A DNA stretch of 7,439 bases, taken from contig JAEXAJ010000018.1 of the NCBI GenBank assembly GCA_023458215.1, positions 1 through 7,439 on the forward strand, in the 5' to 3' direction. The translations under genes and the position numbers were made by a program. Origin of the DNA: Bacteroidota bacterium (lineage in GTDB: Bacteria > Bacteroidota > Bacteroidia > Bacteroidales > Bacteroidaceae). A model generated the notes under the pieces. That model searched no databases. It was not told the DNA's origin and saw only the letters and a list, made by a program, of their open reading frames with translations. Shown here in pieces: positions 7,242-7,439 of this stretch (position 1 is the stretch's first letter; the number at the start of each line of letters is the position of its first letter).

Positions 7242-7249
7242 TATATTTG
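7242..7249 (+). promoter_or_regulatory. Candidate -7 promoter element of the right-edge gene
   Basis: TATATTTG is an exact TAnnTTTG match and the closest one upstream of the ATG at 7430. Transcription would begin near 7255, giving a 5' leader of about 175 bases, long compared with the roughly 15-25 bases inferred for the rsfS and surE leaders. No TTTG -33 element is at the right distance. Confidence 0.45.
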
Positions 7250-7275
7250 CCCGCTAAAACAAAGGAAAGACATTG

Positions 7276-7356
7276 TTTTCAAACGGTTTGACTACAGAAA
7301 AGTAACACAACAGGCTGTGAGTTATTAACAAAACAGGCGACTTTTCAACCGTTTTT
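7276..7356. repeat. Dyad and related short repeats in the leader
   Basis: TCAAAC-G-GTTTGA (7279-7291) is a perfect 6-base inverted repeat around one base. TTTTCAAACGGTTTG (7276-7290) recurs imperfectly as TTTTCAACCGTTTTT (7342-7356), 12 of 15 identical and 66 bases apart. AACAGGC also occurs twice (7309-7315 and 7332-7338), flanking GTTA-T-TAAC (7321-7329). Together these could be paired binding sites or leader structure; each match alone is short enough to arise by chance. Confidence 0.3.
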
Positions 7357-7429
7357 GCAATATTTCTCTTTTTTAGTAGGTGCTATACGGAATTATCACT
7401 TATTTCGCTGCCGATAAAATATTGAGATT

Positions 7430-7439
7430 ATGGGAAAAA
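7430..7439 (+). CDS. Start of a gene running off the window (Met-Gly-Lys...)
   Basis: ATG GGA AAA plus one base is visible before the window ends. An in-frame TAA at 7415-7417 makes this the first possible ATG, and A/T-rich sequence precedes it. Three residues cannot identify a protein. From general knowledge of Bacteroidota gene order, a ParA/Soj-type ATPase starting MGK near surE-lpxB is my first guess, and DnaK, which also starts MGK in this group, is another. Both are inference only. Confidence 0.4.

Larger units (their letters stand above)
7021..7429. other. Gene-free stretch with promoter-like elements
   Basis: No convincing protein gene is visible in 409 bases on either strand. Contents I can point to are a weak CTGT/ACAG hairpin at about 7046-7059, TAnnTTTG matches at 7088-7095 and 7242-7249, a dyad at 7279-7291, short repeats up to 7356, and a stop codon TAA (7415-7417) in frame with the terminal ATG. 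No tRNA, CRISPR or insertion sequence end was seen. Confidence 0.6.

Noticed and set aside
7239..7328. 29-codon reading frame starting ATG at 7239
   Set aside because: It overlaps the -7 element at 7242-7249, so a transcript from that promoter would lack its start. There is no supporting family resemblance, and the length is expected by chance.
7321..7329. DnaA box or replication origin (GTTATTAACA resembles TTATNCACA)
   Set aside because: It is a single near-match with one mismatch, with no box cluster and no dnaA or dnaN gene in view.

Overview
The window looks like the chromosome of a Bacteroides-type bacterium (phylum Bacteroidota). Reasons: the apparent promoters carry the Bacteroides -7 element TAnnTTTG rather than a sigma-70 -10 box; starts are preceded by A-rich sequence rather than Shine-Dalgarno sites; one gene encodes a NigD-like lipoprotein with an SCDD-type processing site; and the protein versions of FtsH, SurE and LpxB read as typical of this phylum. 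This is inference from sequence character, not from a database search.

Layout. The left edge holds most of a tRNA-Gln(CTG) on the minus strand with its own promoter. A divergent AT-rich spacer leads into a plus-strand operon, rsfS (ribosome silencing factor), ftsH (membrane AAA+ metalloprotease) and cdsA (phosphatidate cytidylyltransferase), with gaps of 9 and 12 bases. A strong hairpin separates cdsA from a convergent minus-strand block. That block, in transcription order, is surE (5'-nucleotidase), lpxB (lipid-A-disaccharide synthase, overlapping surE by ATGA), a rho-independent terminator, then a separate NigD-like lipoprotein gene. Divergent from surE is a small DUF456 membrane protein gene on the plus strand, with back-to-back promoter elements between the two. 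The last ~410 bases have no convincing gene. They carry promoter-like elements and short repeats, and they end in the first three codons (Met-Gly-Lys) of a gene running off the window.

How it fits together. Apart from the tRNA and RsfS, the genes serve the cell envelope. CdsA makes CDP-diacylglycerol for phospholipids. LpxB makes the lipid A disaccharide for the outer membrane. FtsH is the quality-control protease of the inner membrane, and in E. coli it also sets lipid A flux by degrading LpxC. DUF456 is an unassigned membrane protein, and the NigD-like protein is probably outer-membrane or surface anchored. SurE is a nucleotide phosphatase that shares a transcript with LpxB.

I see mainly conserved housekeeping genes and no evidence of a new defence, mobile or otherwise undescribed system. 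The least explained parts are the NigD-like gene, the compact divergent promoter region at about 6479-6514, and the long leader at the right edge.
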